Assembly (NCBI RefSeq): GCF_029784165.1
Contig: NC_073696.1
Span: forward strand, 85,493,215-85,557,214
Source: Wyeomyia smithii
Lineage: Eukaryota > Arthropoda > Insecta > Diptera > Culicidae
Length of the DNA: 64,000 nucleotides
Reading direction: 5' to 3'
Shown here: positions 20,009 to 31,080 of the stretch, piece after piece
Position numbering within the stretch: position 1 is the stretch's first letter
How the letters are laid out: the number at the start of each line of letters is the position of its first letter
Made by a program: the position numbers and the translations under genes
The notes under the pieces: model-generated
What the model was told of the DNA's origin: nothing
Databases searched by the model: none
What the model saw: only the letters and a program-made list of their open reading frames with translations

Positions 20009-22050
20009 CACAGTGGTCCAATAAGGCAAAAAGTGGAACTTAATTCCATAGCGCCTTTTAACTTCATCCTAGCTTAATAGTGTCTTCGGATCAATTGTTT
20101 GTATGAATGACCCGCATAATTGCAAATTGTAAAAAAATATTAAAAGTTTACTATACTAAAAATAAAAAAATTAACTTTTTTGTGTTAAGAGATAGAAGAA
20201 TAGTTTATTCAGCAAAGTTGTAGAAAATTCAAAAATATGAAACTTTGTTGAACAAATGAAAATCCTATCTTTTTTCGGTACAAAGTTATAAAGTACATTA
20301 CATGGAACTTATTTAAAAGTTAGTTTTTTGTACTTAACTTTAGTTAGTTGCATTTTACACGAAAGTGTAGTTCGGAGGAATTGTTAGGGCACACAAAACA
20401 AACATTTTTGCCGAAGACTATATATCTTCAGGAGTTTTCTTTACAAAGTTATACCATATTTTAGCTTATTTTTTCGATAACTTCAAGAATGTATAGGTTA
20501 AAAAGGGGCAAGTGGAATTATGATGTCAATAGTTTTTCTTGAAGTTAAGCTGAAGTACTATAAACTTCTTTAGGTTCCATTTGTCCCAATCCACCCATTT
20601 TAGAGTACGGCGAACATATGTCACAGTAGGTTTTCATATATCAAAAATACTAACTTTTTTTTGTTAAGAGATAGAGGAATGGTCTTTTCCGCAAAGTTTG
20701 AGAACGTGCAAAAATATGAAACTTTGCTGAACAAACAAAATTTCTATCTTCATTGGGAACAGAGTTACAGAGTATTTCATGTAAAAGTTACTTAAAAGTT
20801 AGTTTTTTGTACTAAACTTCTGTTAGTTACATTTTACAAAAAAACGTTGTTCTACAAAAGGATTTTGGCATACAAAATACACGTTTTTGTTGAAGGCTAC
20901 ACATCTCCAGGACTTTTCCTTACAAAGATATAGCATAATTCAGCATATTTTTTCGATAACTTTAAGAACGTATAAAGGAAAAAGGGGCAAGTGGAATCAT
21001 GATGTCAATTTTTTTTCTTAAAGTTCAGCTCAAGTGCTCAAAACTGCTATAAGTTCCATCCGTCCCAATCCACCTAATCTTTATTCTATACGTTGTTGAA
21101 GTTATCGAAAAAATATGCTGAAATGTGCTATAACTTTATAAGGAAAAGTCCTGGATATGTGTAGCCTTCATCAAAAACGTGTGTTTTATATGCCCAAATG
21201 CTTCTACAGAACAAAGTTTTCTTGTAAAATGTAACTAACAAAAGTTAAGTACAAAAAACTAACTTTTAAGTAACTTTTACATGAAATACTCTGTAACTCT
21301 GTTCCCAATGAAGCTAGAAATTTTGTTTGTTCAGCAAAGTTTCATATTTTTGCACGTTCTAAAACTTTGCGGAAAAGACCATTCCTCTATCTCTTAACAC
21401 AAAAAAGTTAGTATTTTTGATATATGAAAACCTACTGTGACATATGTTCGCTGTACTCTAAAATGGGTGGATTGGGACAAATGGAACCTAAAGAAGTTTA
21501 TAGTACTTCAGCTTAACTTCAAGAAAAACTATTGACATCATGATTCCACTTGCCCCTTTTTAACCTAATCATTCTTGAAGTTATCGAAAAAAAGCTAAAA
21601 TATGATATAACTTTGTAAGGAAAACTCCTGGAGATATATAGTCTTCGGCAAAAATGTTTGTTTTGTGTGCCCTAACAATTCCTCCGAACTACACTTTCGT
21701 GTAAAATGCAACTAACTAAAGTTAAGTACAAAAAACTAACTTTTAAATAAGTTCCATGTAATGTACTTCATAACTTTGTACCGAAAAAAGATAGGATTTT
21801 CATTTGTTCAACAAAGTTTCATATTTTTGAATTTTCTACAACTTTGCTGAATAAACTATTCTTCTATCTCTTAACACAAAAAAGTTAATTTTTTTATTTT
21901 TAGTATAGTAAACTTTTAATATTTTTTTACAATTTGCAATTATGCGGGTCATTCATACAAACAATTGCTCCGAGGACACTATTAAGCTAGGATGAAGTTA
22001 AAAGGCGATATGGAATTAAGTTCCACTTTTTGCATTATTGGACCACTGTG
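20009..22050. mobile_element. Transib-like foldback element, 2-kb palindrome
   Basis: The left arm (20009 to about 20985) and right arm (about 21070 to 22050) are inverted copies of each other, around 97% identical over the outer 116 bp by eye, with a centre of roughly 85 bp that does not pair. Each arm itself holds two direct, diverged copies of an approximately 0.45-kb unit (compare 20160-20620 with 20640-21040). Ends are CACAGTGGTCCAATAAGGCA and its inverse. The flanks are an exact pentamer CAGCG (20004-20008, 22051-22055). A GC-rich 5-bp TSD with CAC-type ends is characteristic of Transib, the superfamily related to RAG1, and CACAGTG equals the RSS heptamer. No transposase is encoded, so it would be non-autonomous. 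Confidence 0.8.
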
Positions 22051-22055
22051 CAGCG

Positions 22056-23570
22056 GCATCGACGGCCACGCATTCATTTGCCTAACATAAGAGATGATAA
22101 TAATAATCGTTTGTGACTTGGCTGGCAATTGAAAGTGCATCTTTCGAGTCTCCTTGAAAATCCCACTCGGTTGCCATTTCTGCCCAGTACGACGCCGTAC
22201 CCAGTCCACGAAGATATGCCAGACCGTCTGTTGATGGGAAGAGGCCCTACTTTTATCGCTTCCTCTCGTTGGAAACAAACAAAAGCTGTATGAACTCAAC
22301 GGGGTGTAAAGATGCAAGAGAGTGCCGCCGCTGGGATAAACATTTTCGCAAATAAATAAGTGCCTCACTCCCAGCCAAGTCAGTGCAGACGGTAATGGTA
22401 AGGTTAACTAAACGATTAGAAGATAATCGCAAATCCTAGCATACTTCCCATACTACCATGTGGACTGTGGTTCGAGACAGCCAATGGATTGTAGGGTCGT
22501 ATTCTTACGTTTTGTGTTCACTTGCATGGTACACGCTATTAGTTCTTGTACTGCCCCATACCAGAACAAATTGAGGCGGATACTTTTAAACAACATAATA
22601 GAGCGCAGAAAATAAATTTCAAGAGTATCCAGCCATCATTGCACAACCCTACCCTCCGTTCTGCTACCGGAAGGATGCTTGGCATCTACTACATCAGAGA
22701 CCAACTGGTGCAACAGGAAACATGTAAATGTTTATTTATTACAGCGAATACGATTTTAATGTTATTCAGCCAGCAAGGTATATTCATGCTCTCTCGTGGC
22801 ATTAGCAACCGAACAATCAGCGGAAGGAAGAGTCGAGATCTGCTGCTTAGTGCCGCATGCCGGTGCAGCTGTGCAATTTTCTATTTGCTTCCGTTACGGA
22901 TGCGGATGCAATTTCACCTTTTGCATCCAATTGCGTCTTCATCCGTGCTCCGGCGAACACGGAAATTGAAAGGCTCGAAACGGTTCAAAGAGCTAGCCAA
23001 GCTTATTGTTACAATCATGGATCGCTTAGAAATGTTGCCGTCAACCTAGACCGATCCCAGTAGACTGACATTGTTAGATAAAGTCGGGACCCCCACCGGT
23101 GCAACGTCTGGAAAATTGTGGTAAATACCACAGTCGAGTGAGCTGAGCTTGTCTAATCGAGCCAAACAGAAAGTGTTTTGCAATCAGCACTTGCTAAGTA
23201 AAGCGACGATGTGTGCTCTTGTTAAGAGCTAATCACAGCATGAGGTGACAAATCGTTGAAAATTATTAAATTAGACGTCCAGATTTCCTAACGTTGAAAC
23301 AAAAAGAAGTTTTTTTATTCCTTTTGTTAGTTTTCATGTTGATATTTCTAGAGAAACTACACAAATAAACATAGTTCTGAAAAGAAAATTTTACCATTTT
23401 GCATCGCGTCGTTTTACAAAAGACATGAGTGTGGTTTAGGTTGATTGTAACGGAGTAACGTTTTGAATGAAAACTCATCATCTTATAGTTTGTTTCGATA
23501 CAAATACAAATAAAGCAATTCATTGTTTGATTACGAGATGAGCAATTCCACCGAAAACGTACAACCATTA
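22056..23570. other. No gene recognised
   Basis: A plus-strand frame at 22546-23049 stays open for 167 codons but shows no domain, no homologous repeat and no splice pattern, and I regard it as chance. The rest is unremarkable AT-rich sequence. Confidence 0.3.
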
Positions 23571-23574
23571 CAAT

Positions 23575-23810
23575 GGACCAATTTTAACTTTGCTGAATTT
23601 TGTGCTAGTGGTTTTTTTAAATACGACATACTTGAAAAACCATGCTAAAATGCTATGCAAAAAAGGTATTGATGGTAACAAACACTTTTTATTCCAAAAA
23701 CAGCACAGTTGTAGATAAAAATTTTCTCTTTCCGAAAAGATATACACTTCATAATAAGTTTTTTTTTGAGAAAAAAAAGTTGGTAACACCCCACAAGCAT
23801 CAACATTTAT
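23575..23810 (+). repeat. Diverged R1 family copy
   Basis: Shares with 61240-61345 the order 'aaaatgctatgcaaaaaagg', 'tgatggtaacaaacac', 'tttttattccaaaaacag'. Strongly decayed. Confidence 0.3.
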
Positions 23811-24379
23811 CCCTAACTGACACAAAAAAACCTGAGCAAGAATTTCGAGAAAACTTGTAACTGTAACGGAATCGTGAAAGGAGTCTTTTCCGCGATACAG
23901 TCTATCTGTGTGACTCGCACGTGGAAAACCCTCTCTATTCTATTTCTTTTCTAGGAATTCACACTCCAGATTCTCTGTATGTTAATTAGGCTAATGTCTT
24001 TAAAACTCTGCGAACTAGCTAAAGCGAATCTGATCGTTTCCTATAGAGGACTCCAACGATTCCAATGTGAGGAACTCAAGAGAATCTATGCGGAACATAA
24101 GTGTTCGTCCGGGAAGTTTGAAGATAGAGTTCGAACTCAGGCCACCCGCGTGGTTGTAGCAGACTTTATCAACTACGCTAGATAAGAATTAACGTTAATT
24201 TACCCTATGATGAAATAAATAATTTTACCGTAAATTGAAGATTTTGCAAATGTTCAATTTACGCTGTAAATTCATCATACTAAACGATTAAACTGTAGTC
24301 TTCACAAGTCACATGTTTTAGGAGTTTAAACAGCCTTGCGCAGAAATATAAAAAAGTTTTAGACTATCAAGAATTTAAA

Positions 24380-25610
24380 ACGGAAAAGCTTCTCGACCTC
24401 TTCCGACGTATATATTCGGAGGATATGGTATCCTGCTCTGACTCTGATTCTTGTAAACTTCTTGCGAAGTTTTTCTTTTCAGTATTTGCTTCGGCTAATG
24501 TGCCAGTCGATCTTGTTGATCTTGACATTTCTGAGGTCACGCATGATATGATGACTAACGCCGCTAAAAACTTAAATGTTCGTCGCTGTTGGTCCCGACG
24601 GAATACCGGCAGTTCTTTTGTGTCATTGTATTGATACTATGGTTTCTCGACTTTGCACCATATTATTCAACAAATCTTTGGCTCAAGGAAACATCCCTGA
24701 GGTACGGAAGCATTCCTATGAGTCCCGGTATTTAAAAGTGAGGATCGACGAAATGTCAAAAACTATCGCTGAATAACTAATTTGTCTGCCGCTTCTGAAT
24801 TAAATCATCGTTAAGCGACTTGAATAATTCCTGTGGAATAGAATATTGTTAACAAGTTATGCTGGGATTTGGTGTATCGTCTGCGTTCACGAACAAGTCT
24901 GATGTACCACAGGGTAGTAACCTAGGACCGAGCTTCTTTCATTATTTTCTTCAACACTTTGAAGTTTGAAAATATGCTTGACGATTTGCAACACCGAGAA
25001 TTGTCATTGTCTACAATCACTTTTGAATATCTTTGTGACGTGGTGTACACTAAACTCTCTAATTTTATGAACTGCGAAGTGATAACATGTCACCGCATTA
25101 AAACGCCAATAGTTTCTAATCATGCTGTCGACGGGAAAGCGCTGCGTAGAGTCGATTACGTCCATGACCTTAGAGTTATCTTTGATCGAAAGCTGACTTT
25201 CGATAAACACCGTTCTGCAATTGTTTCGAAAGCAATTAGCAAATGGGTTTCAACGCGAAAATAGGACGTGACTTCAAGGAACCCCATTATCTGCAAGCAC
25301 TGTACTGCCGTTTGAAGCGTAGTTGTCCCAGCGTGCATAAGATTTGTGCAGAACATGGGACTATTATGATTAAAACGGCAGTGTACTGCTCATTCGTACG
25401 CCCTCTACTGTAAAACGTACCTAAGTGTTGTTGGGCTTCGGCACCAGCTTTCATGGACACTCTAGAACGCCGCCGAAAATTACACCAGGCTGCCAAAATT
25501 TTAAATGCTGAACTGGATTCCACGAAAATGCCGTCCATGATGAATTTCCTTGCAACTCAACGCATGCTGAGACCGTCTTCGATGCTGAGCAGTTCCACAA
25601 AAAATGTCCC
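24380..25610 (+). pseudogene. Decayed non-LTR reverse transcriptase
   Basis: Successive frames recover an RT order. VGPDGIPAVLL and FNKSLAQGNIPEVRKHS (24590-24720) match the finger region. SDVPQGSNLGPSFF (24900-24940) is the PQG motif. RRVDYVHDLRVIFDRKLTFD followed by KHRSAIVSKAISK (25145-25250) is the post-RT thumb. MDTLERRRKLHQAAKILNAE (25453 on) is the C-terminal region. The catalytic block is missing, and stops and shifts occur throughout. The pattern fits a Jockey/CR1-like non-LTR element other than the one at 26.6 kb; the clade is uncertain. Confidence 0.65.
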
Positions 25611-25624
25611 AGTTTTAATGTTTT

Positions 25625-25895
25625 TTATTGTCAGTTTTGATTTGGCAGAAACTTTGCAAAGACGTTTCAATTGGCAAAAGATGCCATTTTGTGCTTTTGG
25701 TTAAATTTTTTGAAACACGACTCATTTTTGAGAAGCAATTCCTAACTTTAACTTTTTTTCTCCATGACCGGATTTCATTAACTTTTTTTCTCCATGACCG
25801 GGTTTCATTGTTTATGTAATTTTTGCAGTTTTTATAAAATACTACAAGGTATACAGCCCCAGGGGTTGTATGAAACGATGACGTAGGACTAAATG
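25625..25895 (+). repeat. R1 family copy with a 30-bp tandem duplication
   Basis: Contains the R1 core (TTTGGCAGAAACTTTGCAAA, then GGCAAAAGATGCCATTTTGTG) and ends near GACGTAGGACT. Two consecutive 30-bp units start at 25751 and 25781 (ACTTTTTTTCTCCATGACCG), differing at one base. An inverted R1 copy lies at 32590-32985, so the 25.9-32.3 kb block is framed by inverted R1 copies. Confidence 0.6.
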
Positions 25896-25900
25896 TATAT

Positions 25901-26467
25901 ATTATATGCTGCGATAAACTGTTCACAGGCAACACTACCGTTTATATTTGATGGTCGTTATTTTTAAAACTAACGATGCATGAATACATGAAAATTTTAC
26001 CCTAGTAGTAGTTGTGAAAATTCTCATAACTCTTATCTTCAAGCATCTGTAGTTCTGAAAAGTACCAATTCCATAATCTTCAGTATGAAATTCGTTCTAC
26101 AGAACGCTGATGATCGCACCACCATCGGTAGTATTGAATATTTTGTTGGCCGCGCATAAAATTTGCTCCCCGCTGTGCCCTCCAGTAGCTGTGCCAGCAA
26201 AATATCCTGCAGCGTACGATGGTAACTGTTGCTGCCGTATGCAAAATAAAGGTAACATGCTCCGCGGTGCCTGGAAGTTGCTCGTATGCAGCTCTCGTTT
26301 CTCAATGTCGCGTACCTCTAACAGCTATACTCCACTCGCTGTTGTGTGACAAACTAGACTGAAGCTGAATTTTCTACACGCAGTCTTTTGTATCGAGTTC
26401 AGCATAGATTTTTGCCATTAGGGCGTGGCCACACAGCTTGGAGAAAGAGGAACAAACCAAAACACCT
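25901..26467 (+). repeat. Tandem duplication, copy A (empty site)
   Basis: Aligns along its length with 31081-32276, e.g. GATAAACTGTTCACAGGCAA, GCTGATGATCGCACCACCAT, TTGCCATTAGGGCGTGGCCA. The two copies share roughly 85-90% identity by eye. Copy A lacks the 616-bp insertion of copy B and reads straight through CGTATGCAGCTCTCG. No coding function is evident. Confidence 0.85.
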
Positions 26468-26789
26468 TCGATACTACTGAGTGATTTTCATAAGCATCAA
26501 AAGAAAGTTTCTGCGAAAATCACTCTGGTTCTTAGGTTAACTAATTTTCGTTACTTTTTTTTTTTTTTAAGGGGGGATTTGTTAGTAGCTTAAGTATTTA
26601 TGATAAATATTAGTAAATAATGAGTATGTGTGTCCAACCACAAATGGTGACTTCTCAACACTGTTAGAAATTTGTAATTTTAATTGTTAGGATTTGTTTG
26701 CTTTCGCAATTAGGACTTATCATTCGTAGGGATTTAAACCTACTTGTCAGGAAAGGGGAAGTAAACTTACAACTAACTTAATTGCTAAC

Positions 26790-29450
26790 TTATTGGCTAT
26801 AAAGAGAGCTTATCGTAGCAATTGAGGATTGCAACGATTTTTGTCGAAAATTGTTAATAATTTTATTTGACATAGCTTCTAATGGTTCAACACCAGTAAG
26901 TCTATGTAATTCGAGTGTACCAAACCAAGGAGGGCGCTTCAAAATCATTTTCAGAATTTTATTCTGAATCCTTTGGAGCGTTTTCTTCCTTGTTGAACAG
27001 CAACTTGACCAGATCGGTACAGCATGAAGCATTGCTGGTCTAAAAATTTGTTTGTAAATCAAAAGTTTGTTCATTAAACAAAGTTTAGAATTCCTGTTAA
27101 TGAGAGGATATAAACATCTCGTATATTTGATGCACTTGGCTTGTATACTCTCAATGTGCTCTTTGAAAATAAGTTTTTTATCATAAATTAGTCCCAAGTA
27201 CTTAACCTTATCGGACCAACTTAAAATAACCCCATTCATCTTGACAACGTGATTATTGTTTGGCTTGAGAAAAGAAGCCCTAGGCGTATGCGGAAAAATT
27301 ATCATTTGAGTTTTAGAAGCATTGGGAGAGATTTTCCACTTTTGCAAGTAGGAAGAAAAAATATCTAAACTTTTCTGCAATCGACTGCATATGACACGAA
27401 GACTTTTTCCTTTTACGGAAATGCTTGTGTCATCGCAGAACAATGACTTTGTGCATCCTGGAGGCAAATCAGGAAGATCTGAAGTGAATATGTTATACAG
27501 GACTGGACCCAAGACTGAACCTTGAGGTACACCTGCTCTAACAGGAAATCTATCAGATTTTGAATTCTGATAGACAACCTGCAAAGTTCGATCAGTAAGA
27601 TAATTTTTTAAAATTTTGATTAGGAAAATTGGAAAATTAAAAGTTTGCAATTTCGCAATCAAACCTTTATGCCAAACACTGTCGAATGCTTTTTCTATGT
27701 CTAAAAGAGCAGCTCCAGTGGAATATCCTTCAGATTTGTTAGCTCGTATCATATTAGTAACTCTGAGCAATTGATGAGTTGTGGAATGCCCATGGCGAAA
27801 TCCAAACTGTTCATTTGCAAAAATTGAATTTTCGTTGATGTGTGACATCATTCTGTTAAGAATAATTCTCTCAAACAGTTTACTTATTGAAGAAAGCAAA
27901 CTGATTGGTCGATAACTTGAAACTTCTGCTGGGTTCTTATCCGGTTTTAAAATTGGAGTAATTTTTGCATTTTTCCATAATTTGGGAAAATATGCAATTT
28001 TGAAGCAGCAATTGAAAATTTTCACTAAAAATTCCATTGTGCTCTCAGGGAGATGTTTGATTAGTATATTGAAGATTCCATCGTCACCAGGTGCTTTCAT
28101 ATTTTTGAAATTTTTAATAATTGATTTAATCTCATTCAAGTTAGTTTCAATTATTTCTGCAGGTAAAAAATTCTGGGAAGAAATTAAATCAAATTGACGT
28201 GTGACTTCATTTTCAATTGGACTCACAAAATTCAAATTTGAGTTATGAACACTCTCAAACTGCTGAGCAAGTCTTTGAGCCTTTTGTTCATTGGATACAA
28301 GAAAACGTTCACCATCTTTTAAAACTGGAATAGGCTTTGAAGGTTTCTTAAGAATCTTCGACAGCTTCCAAAATGGTTTTGAATATGGTTTCAATTTTTC
28401 AACTTTAGTCTCAAAATTTTGATTTCTCAGAAGAGTAAATCTATGTTTAATCTCTTTCTGTAAATCTTTATAAATAGTTTTAAAAACAGGGTCACGAGAA
28501 CGTTGATATTGACGTCTGCGGACATTTTTCAAACGAATTAGAAGTTGAAGATTTTCGTAAATTATTGATGAATCAAATTTCACTTGAGCCTTTGGAACAG
28601 AATAATTCCTGGCATCAACAATTGCACATTTTAATGCTTCCAAAGCGGAATCAATATTCACTTCGTTTTGCAAATCAAGCTCATTATTGAAATTTCTCTC
28701 AATATGAGTTTTGTATCTTTCTCTATTAGCCTTGTTATAATTAAAAACAGAGCTCATAGGGTTTAAAACTGATTCATGTGATAAAGAAAAAGTTATTGGA
28801 AGATGGTCAGAATCAAAGTCAGCATGTGTGATCAAATCACTACATACATGACTTTGATCTGTTAGCACCAAATCAATAGTTGAAGGGTTTCTTACAGAAG
28901 AAAAGCATGTAGGACTATTCGGAGACAAAATAGAATAGTATCCTGAAGAACAATCATTGAATAAAATTTCGCCATTGGAATTACTTTGAGAATTATTCCA
29001 TGAACGATGTTTAGCGTTAAAATCGCCGATTATAAAAAATTTCGAACGATTTCTGGTGAGTTTTTGTAAATCACCTTTAAAATCATTTTTGTGCTCGCGT
29101 GTGCATTGAAATGGTAAATATGCTGCGGCAATAAATAAAATCCCAAGTTCAGTTTGAACTTCAATTCCCAAAGTTTCAATAACTTTCGTCTCAAGATGGG
29201 GAAGAGCACGATGTTTGATTCGGCGATGAATAACAATTGCAACTCCACCGCCGGAACCTTGAATTCTATCATATCTATGAACCACGTAATTGGGATCATA
29301 TTTTAATTTTATGTTAGGTTTCAAAAATGTTTCAGTAATAATTGCAATATGCACATTATTTACTGTTAAAAAATTAAAAAGCTCATTCTCATTGGCCTTC
29401 AATGAGCGAGCATTCCAATTTAATATTTTAATTGTTTTATTTAAAATCAT
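26790..29450 (-). CDS. Juan-type ORF2: endonuclease and reverse transcriptase
   Basis: An intact 886-residue frame. The endonuclease opens with KILNWNARSLKANENE and has ITETFLKP, GGGVAIVIHRRIKH, IIGDFNAKHRSWNN and DFDSDHLPI, all the AP-endonuclease catalytic blocks. The reverse transcriptase has KAPGDDGI, SYRPISLLSS, ALLDIEKAFDSVWHKG, GVPQGSVLGPVLYN and the catalytic pair in FCDDTSI (D673, D674). The thumb has VKYLGLIYDKKL, and the protein ends soon after LHRLTGVEPLE. There is no RNase H, as usual for the Jockey clade. All key residues are present, so this protein could be active if translated. Confidence 0.9.
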   Translation of the reverse strand: MILNKTIKILNWNARSLKANENELFNFLTVNNVHIAIITETFLKPNIKLKYDPNYVVHRYDRIQGSGGGVAIVIHRRIKHRALPHLETKVIETLGIEVQTELGILFIAAAYLPFQCTREHKNDFKGDLQKLTRNRSKFFIIGDFNAKHRSWNNSQSNSNGEILFNDCSSGYYSILSPNSPTCFSSVRNPSTIDLVLTDQSHVCSDLITHADFDSDHLPITFSLSHESVLNPMSSVFNYNKANRERYKTHIERNFNNELDLQNEVNIDSALEALKCAIVDARNYSVPKAQVKFDSSIIYENLQLLIRLKNVRRRQYQRSRDPVFKTIYKDLQKEIKHRFTLLRNQNFETKVEKLKPYSKPFWKLSKILKKPSKPIPVLKDGERFLVSNEQKAQRLAQQFESVHNSNLNFVSPIENEVTRQFDLISSQNFLPAEIIETNLNEIKSIIKNFKNMKAPGDDGIFNILIKHLPESTMEFLVKIFNCCFKIAYFPKLWKNAKITPILKPDKNPAEVSSYRPISLLSSISKLFERIILNRMMSHINENSIFANEQFGFRHGHSTTHQLLRVTNMIRANKSEGYSTGAALLDIEKAFDSVWHKGLIAKLQTFNFPIFLIKILKNYLTDRTLQVVYQNSKSDRFPVRAGVPQGSVLGPVLYNIFTSDLPDLPPGCTKSLFCDDTSISVKGKSLRVICSRLQKSLDIFSSYLQKWKISPNASKTQMIIFPHTPRASFLKPNNNHVVKMNGVILSWSDKVKYLGLIYDKKLIFKEHIESIQAKCIKYTRCLYPLINRNSKLCLMNKLLIYKQIFRPAMLHAVPIWSSCCSTRKKTLQRIQNKILKMILKRPPWFGTLELHRLTGVEPLEAMSNKIINNFRQKSLQSSIATISSLYSQ

Positions 29451-30774
29451 TGCTAAATTTTAAATTAGAAACAATTTTAATAGTAAAATTTGTGCCTATT
29501 TGAATGGCTTCAAACATTGATTTTGCCTGCAACATGGCGTTCATAAGATCGAACATTGCCTGTTGCAAAAAAGAAAGTTTACCTGCCGTAATAGGCCCCA
29601 GGCAGTTGACATTAGAAAAAATATTTTCGGCAGCAATATTAGCTGGAGTAATAGGTGTACAATTATTTTCTAGCGTGTTTTGCTTACCCATATTAACGGT
29701 CATTTTCGAACTACCAACACTAGGCGGTATAATGTTCGAACTACCTGTAACCTGTGCATAAGTTAAACGGGTATGCAAAGGAGTAGGCAAACTATGCGTC
29801 ACTGGTACGCTTGGAGAATTTTGTTTTGAAGTTGGTTTTAATTGAGAAATTGAATTTTGTTTACCTTGCCTTGCCTTAACAATTGCTAAACGGACTGGGC
29901 ATTGATAAAAATTCGACATATGGTTGCCGTTACAATTCGCACAGCGAAAATTTTTACTCTCTTTCACAGGACATGTGTCCTTTTTGTGAGAAGAGTCTCC
30001 ACAATTAAGACATTTTTGGTCCATGTTACAGAATTTGGAACCATGGCCATAACGTTGGCAAGTACGGCATTGGGTGATATGCTTTTCACCTACACCATAC
30101 TTCCTATAAATTTCCCACTTTACACGCACATTATACAAAGCATGTGCTTTTTCAAAAAAATTTAAGTTGTTAACCTCATTGCTGTTAAAATGAATTAAAT
30201 AATTAACAAGGGAAATTCCAGTTCTCTGACTGTTTTCGCCTCGTGATTTTTGTTTCATTAGAATAACTTGGGTAGGGGCTATGCCAAGTAATTCTGTTAA
30301 AGTAAGTTTGATCTCATCAACGGTTTGATCGTTGGTGAGACCTTTCAAGACAACCTTGAACGGCTTGGCGTTCTTGGTGTCATATGTAAAAAACTTGTAC
30401 ATCTTGTCAGTTAAATACTGAACAAGACGATCACGACCCTTTACTGAGTCGGCTAATAAGCGTAATTCACCTCTACGGCCAATTTGATAGGTAACTTTAA
30501 CGTCAGAAACAAACGTTGAAAGTTCCTTTTTGAATATATTAAATTCAGAAGAAATAGTTACCACAATAGGTGGAACTTTCTCCTTTTTTATATTTCGTTT
30601 TATATTTATATTATTTTATATTATCGTTTCATTATTAATAACTTCCATTTCACCAGCTTCTTGCTCAGGCAAAATATCAAAAGGATTGTCACTACAGACA
30701 CTCGAAGTGTCAGAAAGAGATGCTTCTCTTTTCCTCCCCGCAGCGATGCGAGGTTTCTTTTTCCGTCCAGCCAT
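29437..30774 (-). pseudogene. Juan-type ORF1 with a single nonsense codon
   Basis: The natural start is the ATG at 30774-30772 (MAGRKKKPRIAAGRKREASL). The frame is open for 52 codons, reaches TAA at 30618-30616, and then continues in the same frame without another ATG through KVPPIVVTISSEFNIFKKEL to 29437. Central zinc knuckles are CRTCQRYGHGSKFC, CLNCGDSSHKKDTC and CANCNGNHMSNFYQC, preceded by an RNA-binding-like segment (PFKVVLKGLTNDQTVDEIK). The product would bind element RNA. One base change in the stop would reopen the frame, so inactivation is recent. Confidence 0.8.
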
Positions 30775-31080
30775 TTCAGGTGATACGAAAAAAGTTAAAA
30801 CAAATGTTAAATTCAAAAGTAGGTAGTCTTGAGATAGACTGATGGGAAATAACTTTCAGGTAGTCTTTAAAAGACACACTGACAAAACACAAACTTTGAA
30901 GCTATAGGCAGTCAAAGACCAGTCCACCAGCAACCGAAAAAACGTCTGATCTGTAGGACAGTTCAAGACGCACTGATTTTCGTTACTTATATTTGACTGA
31001 TAACGGTGTTCAAGTGGGCACAAACAAACAATTAAACCGGAAAATCACTCAATTTAGCAGTGAAAATTCTTGAAATGAGG

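Larger units (their letters stand above)
26557..30975 (-). mobile_element. Juan-type Jockey-clade non-LTR retrotransposon, full length
   Basis: A 4.4-kb element on the minus strand bounded by the 13-bp direct repeat ATTTTCGTTACTT (26544-26556 and 30976-30988); the left copy abuts the A-tail. It has a 5' UTR of about 200 bp, ORF1 with zinc knuckles, a 14-nt overlap, ORF2 with endonuclease and reverse transcriptase but no RNase H, and a 230-bp 3' UTR. That layout is Jockey-like, and the protein motifs match what I remember of Juan-A, an abundant Aedes aegypti family. ORF2 is open throughout; ORF1 has one nonsense codon. Confidence 0.9.

Noticed and set aside
20009..22050. Palindrome as an assembly artefact
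   Set aside because: The arms differ by scattered substitutions, and the ends carry a 5-bp TSD, which an artefact would not produce.
22546..23049. 167-codon plus-strand open frame
   Set aside because: No recognisable domain, splice signals or codon pattern; it also overlaps another frame open over the same bases.
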